Origin: Pseudomonas paracarnis | Lineage (GTDB): Bacteria > Pseudomonadota > Gammaproteobacteria > Pseudomonadales > Pseudomonadaceae | Length of the DNA: 64,000 nt | Direction: 5' to 3' | NCBI RefSeq assembly: GCF_904063055.1 | Contig: NZ_CAJFCN010000004.1 | Location: 186,001-250,000 of the forward strand | Shown: positions 62,984 to 64,000 of the stretch, in pieces | How positions within the stretch are numbered: the stretch's first letter is position 1 | How the letters are laid out: the number at the start of each line of letters is the position of its first letter | The notes under the pieces: generated by a model | Databases searched by the model: none | Told to the model about the DNA's origin: nothing | The model's input: the letters and a program-made list of their open reading frames with translations, nothing else | Translations under genes and position numbers: made by a program

Positions 62984-64000
62984 CGTACCTCAAGCCCAGT
63001 TCCTGGCACTGCCTCACAAGTTTCGCGCATTCGTGGCTGGTTTTGGCTCTGGCAAGACCTGGGTAGGCTGCTCGGCGCTCGGGAAACACTTCTGGGAGTG
63101 GCCGCGCATCAACGCCGGCTACTTCGCTCCTACATACGCCCAGATCCGCGACATCTTCTACCCGACAATGGAAGAGGTGGCGCATGACTGGGGGCTTCGC
63201 ACTGAGATCAATCAGTCGAACCATGAAGTCCACGTCTACAGTGGCCGGCAGTACCGCGGCACCGTGATATGTCGATCCATGGAGAAGCCGCAGACAATCG
63301 TCGGCTTCAAGATCGGTCACGCGCTGGTCGATGAGCTCGACGTAATGAGTTTGGTTAAGGCGCAGCAGGCATGGCGCAAGATCATTGCCCGGATGCGCTA
63401 CAACGCCCCAGGGTTGCGCAACGGGGTGGACGTAACGACGACCCCTGAGGGTTACAAGTTCGTCTACCAGCAGTTCCTGAAACAGGTGCGCGACAAGCCT
63501 TCGCTGGGTGATATGTACGGCCTGGTGCAGGCCAGCACGTTCGACAATGAACTGAACCTGCCACCTGACTACATCCAGTCGCTGATGGAGTCTTACCCGC
63601 CGCAGTTGATCCTGGCCTACCTCAATGGTCAGTTCGTCAACCTGACGTCCGGTTCGATTTATCACTCGTACGACCGCAAGCACAATCAGTGCTTCGACAC
63701 TGTGCAGCCTGGCGAGCCACTGTTCATCGGCATGGACTTCAACGTCGGCAAGATGGCAGCGATCACGCACGTAAAGCGCGACGGGTTACCCAGGGCGGCT
63801 GATGAGCTGGTAGACGGCTACGACACACCGGACATGATCAGGCGCATCAAGGAGCGCTACTGGCGGTACGACGGCAAGGATTACGAGAAGACCTGCGAAA
63901 TCAGGATCTACCCGGATGCCTCGGGCGGTTCACGCAAGTCGGTGAATGCCAGCGAGACGGACATTGCCATTCTTCGGCAGGCCGGTTTCACGGTGATAGC
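62970..64000 (+). CDS. Terminase large subunit, 5' part
   Basis: The frame from ATG 62970 is open to the window edge (343 codons). The Walker A motif is FVAGFGSGKTWVG near residue 20 and the Walker B-like segment is GHALVDELD near residue 113. The start of the nuclease domain is LFIGMDFNVGKM near residue 250. It is the ATP-driven packaging motor and nuclease. Confidence 0.93.
   Translation, partial: MPSLNVPQAQFLALPHKFRAFVAGFGSGKTWVGCSALGKHFWEWPRINAGYFAPTYAQIRDIFYPTMEEVAHDWGLRTEINQSNHEVHVYSGRQYRGTVICRSMEKPQTIVGFKIGHALVDELDVMSLVKAQQAWRKIIARMRYNAPGLRNGVDVTTTPEGYKFVYQQFLKQVRDKPSLGDMYGLVQASTFDNELNLPPDYIQSLMESYPPQLILAYLNGQFVNLTSGSIYHSYDRKHNQCFDTVQPGEPLFIGMDFNVGKMAAITHVKRDGLPRAADELVDGYDTPDMIRRIKERYWRYDGKDYEKTCEIRIYPDASGGSRKSVNASETDIAILRQAGFTVI

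Larger units (their letters stand above)
39480..64000. mobile_element. Lambdoid prophage (left 24.5 kb; right end outside the window)
   Basis: The element begins at the 3' part of tRNA-Pro(GGG) with an integrase gene. It runs through recombination genes, an immunity region with paired operators, replication and nin genes, a late promoter, holin and terminase. The exact left junction (attL) cannot be fixed because attR is not in the window. Structural genes must lie to the right of 64000. Confidence 0.95.

Overview
The window looks like a chromosome segment of a Pseudomonas of the fluorescens group. The evidence is the gene order thrS-infC-rpmI-rplT-pheS-pheT-ihfA-merR-tRNA-Pro and purF-metZ, several genus-typical small families (DUF1652, DUF1654, DUF2790, CigR-like), GAGC-AA-GCTC REP-type hairpins and high GC. 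The species call is an inference from remembered synteny; no search was run.

Bases 1-39500 are core chromosome. They hold: the end of purF, then metZ and an SDR oxidoreductase; a tRNA cluster (Val-TAC, two identical Asp-GTC); a four-gene molybdenum hydroxylase operon (Tat-exported Mo subunit, 2Fe-2S subunit, tri-haem cytochrome c, XdhC-like maturation factor); a PuuB-like oxidase; tRNA-Val-GAC; a DUF969-DUF979-pcp operon; a CigR-like protein; a DUF2790-response regulator-histidine kinase operon of the metal-responsive type; a HAD phosphatase; csrA/rsmA; a LexA-box-preceded DUF1654-endonuclease I pair; a periplasmic asparaginase with a possible sigma-54 promoter; the complete ribose operon rbsBACRKD with a periplasmic nucleoside hydrolase; a few small secreted or hypothetical proteins and a cold-shock protein; and the translation operon from thrS to ihfA.

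From about 39.5 kb to the end of the window (and beyond) lies a lambdoid prophage integrated at tRNA-Pro(GGG). The left arm is read leftward: integrase, an excisionase-like gene, many small early genes chained by ATGA overlaps, a C5 cytosine methyltransferase, and a YqaJ/ERF recombination pair. This arm starts from a promoter at 53.3 kb overlapped by two copies of a repressor operator and followed by a boxA sequence. The immunity region (53.4-55.5 kb) has an S24-type CI repressor, three further genes in the position of lambda rex, and an OR-like set of three operators. The right arm is read rightward: cro-like gene, ribbon-helix-helix proteins, KilAC antirepressor, O-like initiator with 21-bp internal iterons, P-like protein, ninB, ninG, a gene in the Q position, a pR'-tR'-like promoter-terminator unit, holin, terminase small subunit and a truncated terminase large subunit.

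The parts most worth a second look are the rex-position genes, a lone forward-strand AT-rich membrane gene (46.3-47.0 kb), the structured leader with a G10 tract (52.2-52.4 kb), the iterons, a shared inverted repeat present twice in the right arm, and several tiny coupled genes below usual gene-calling size.
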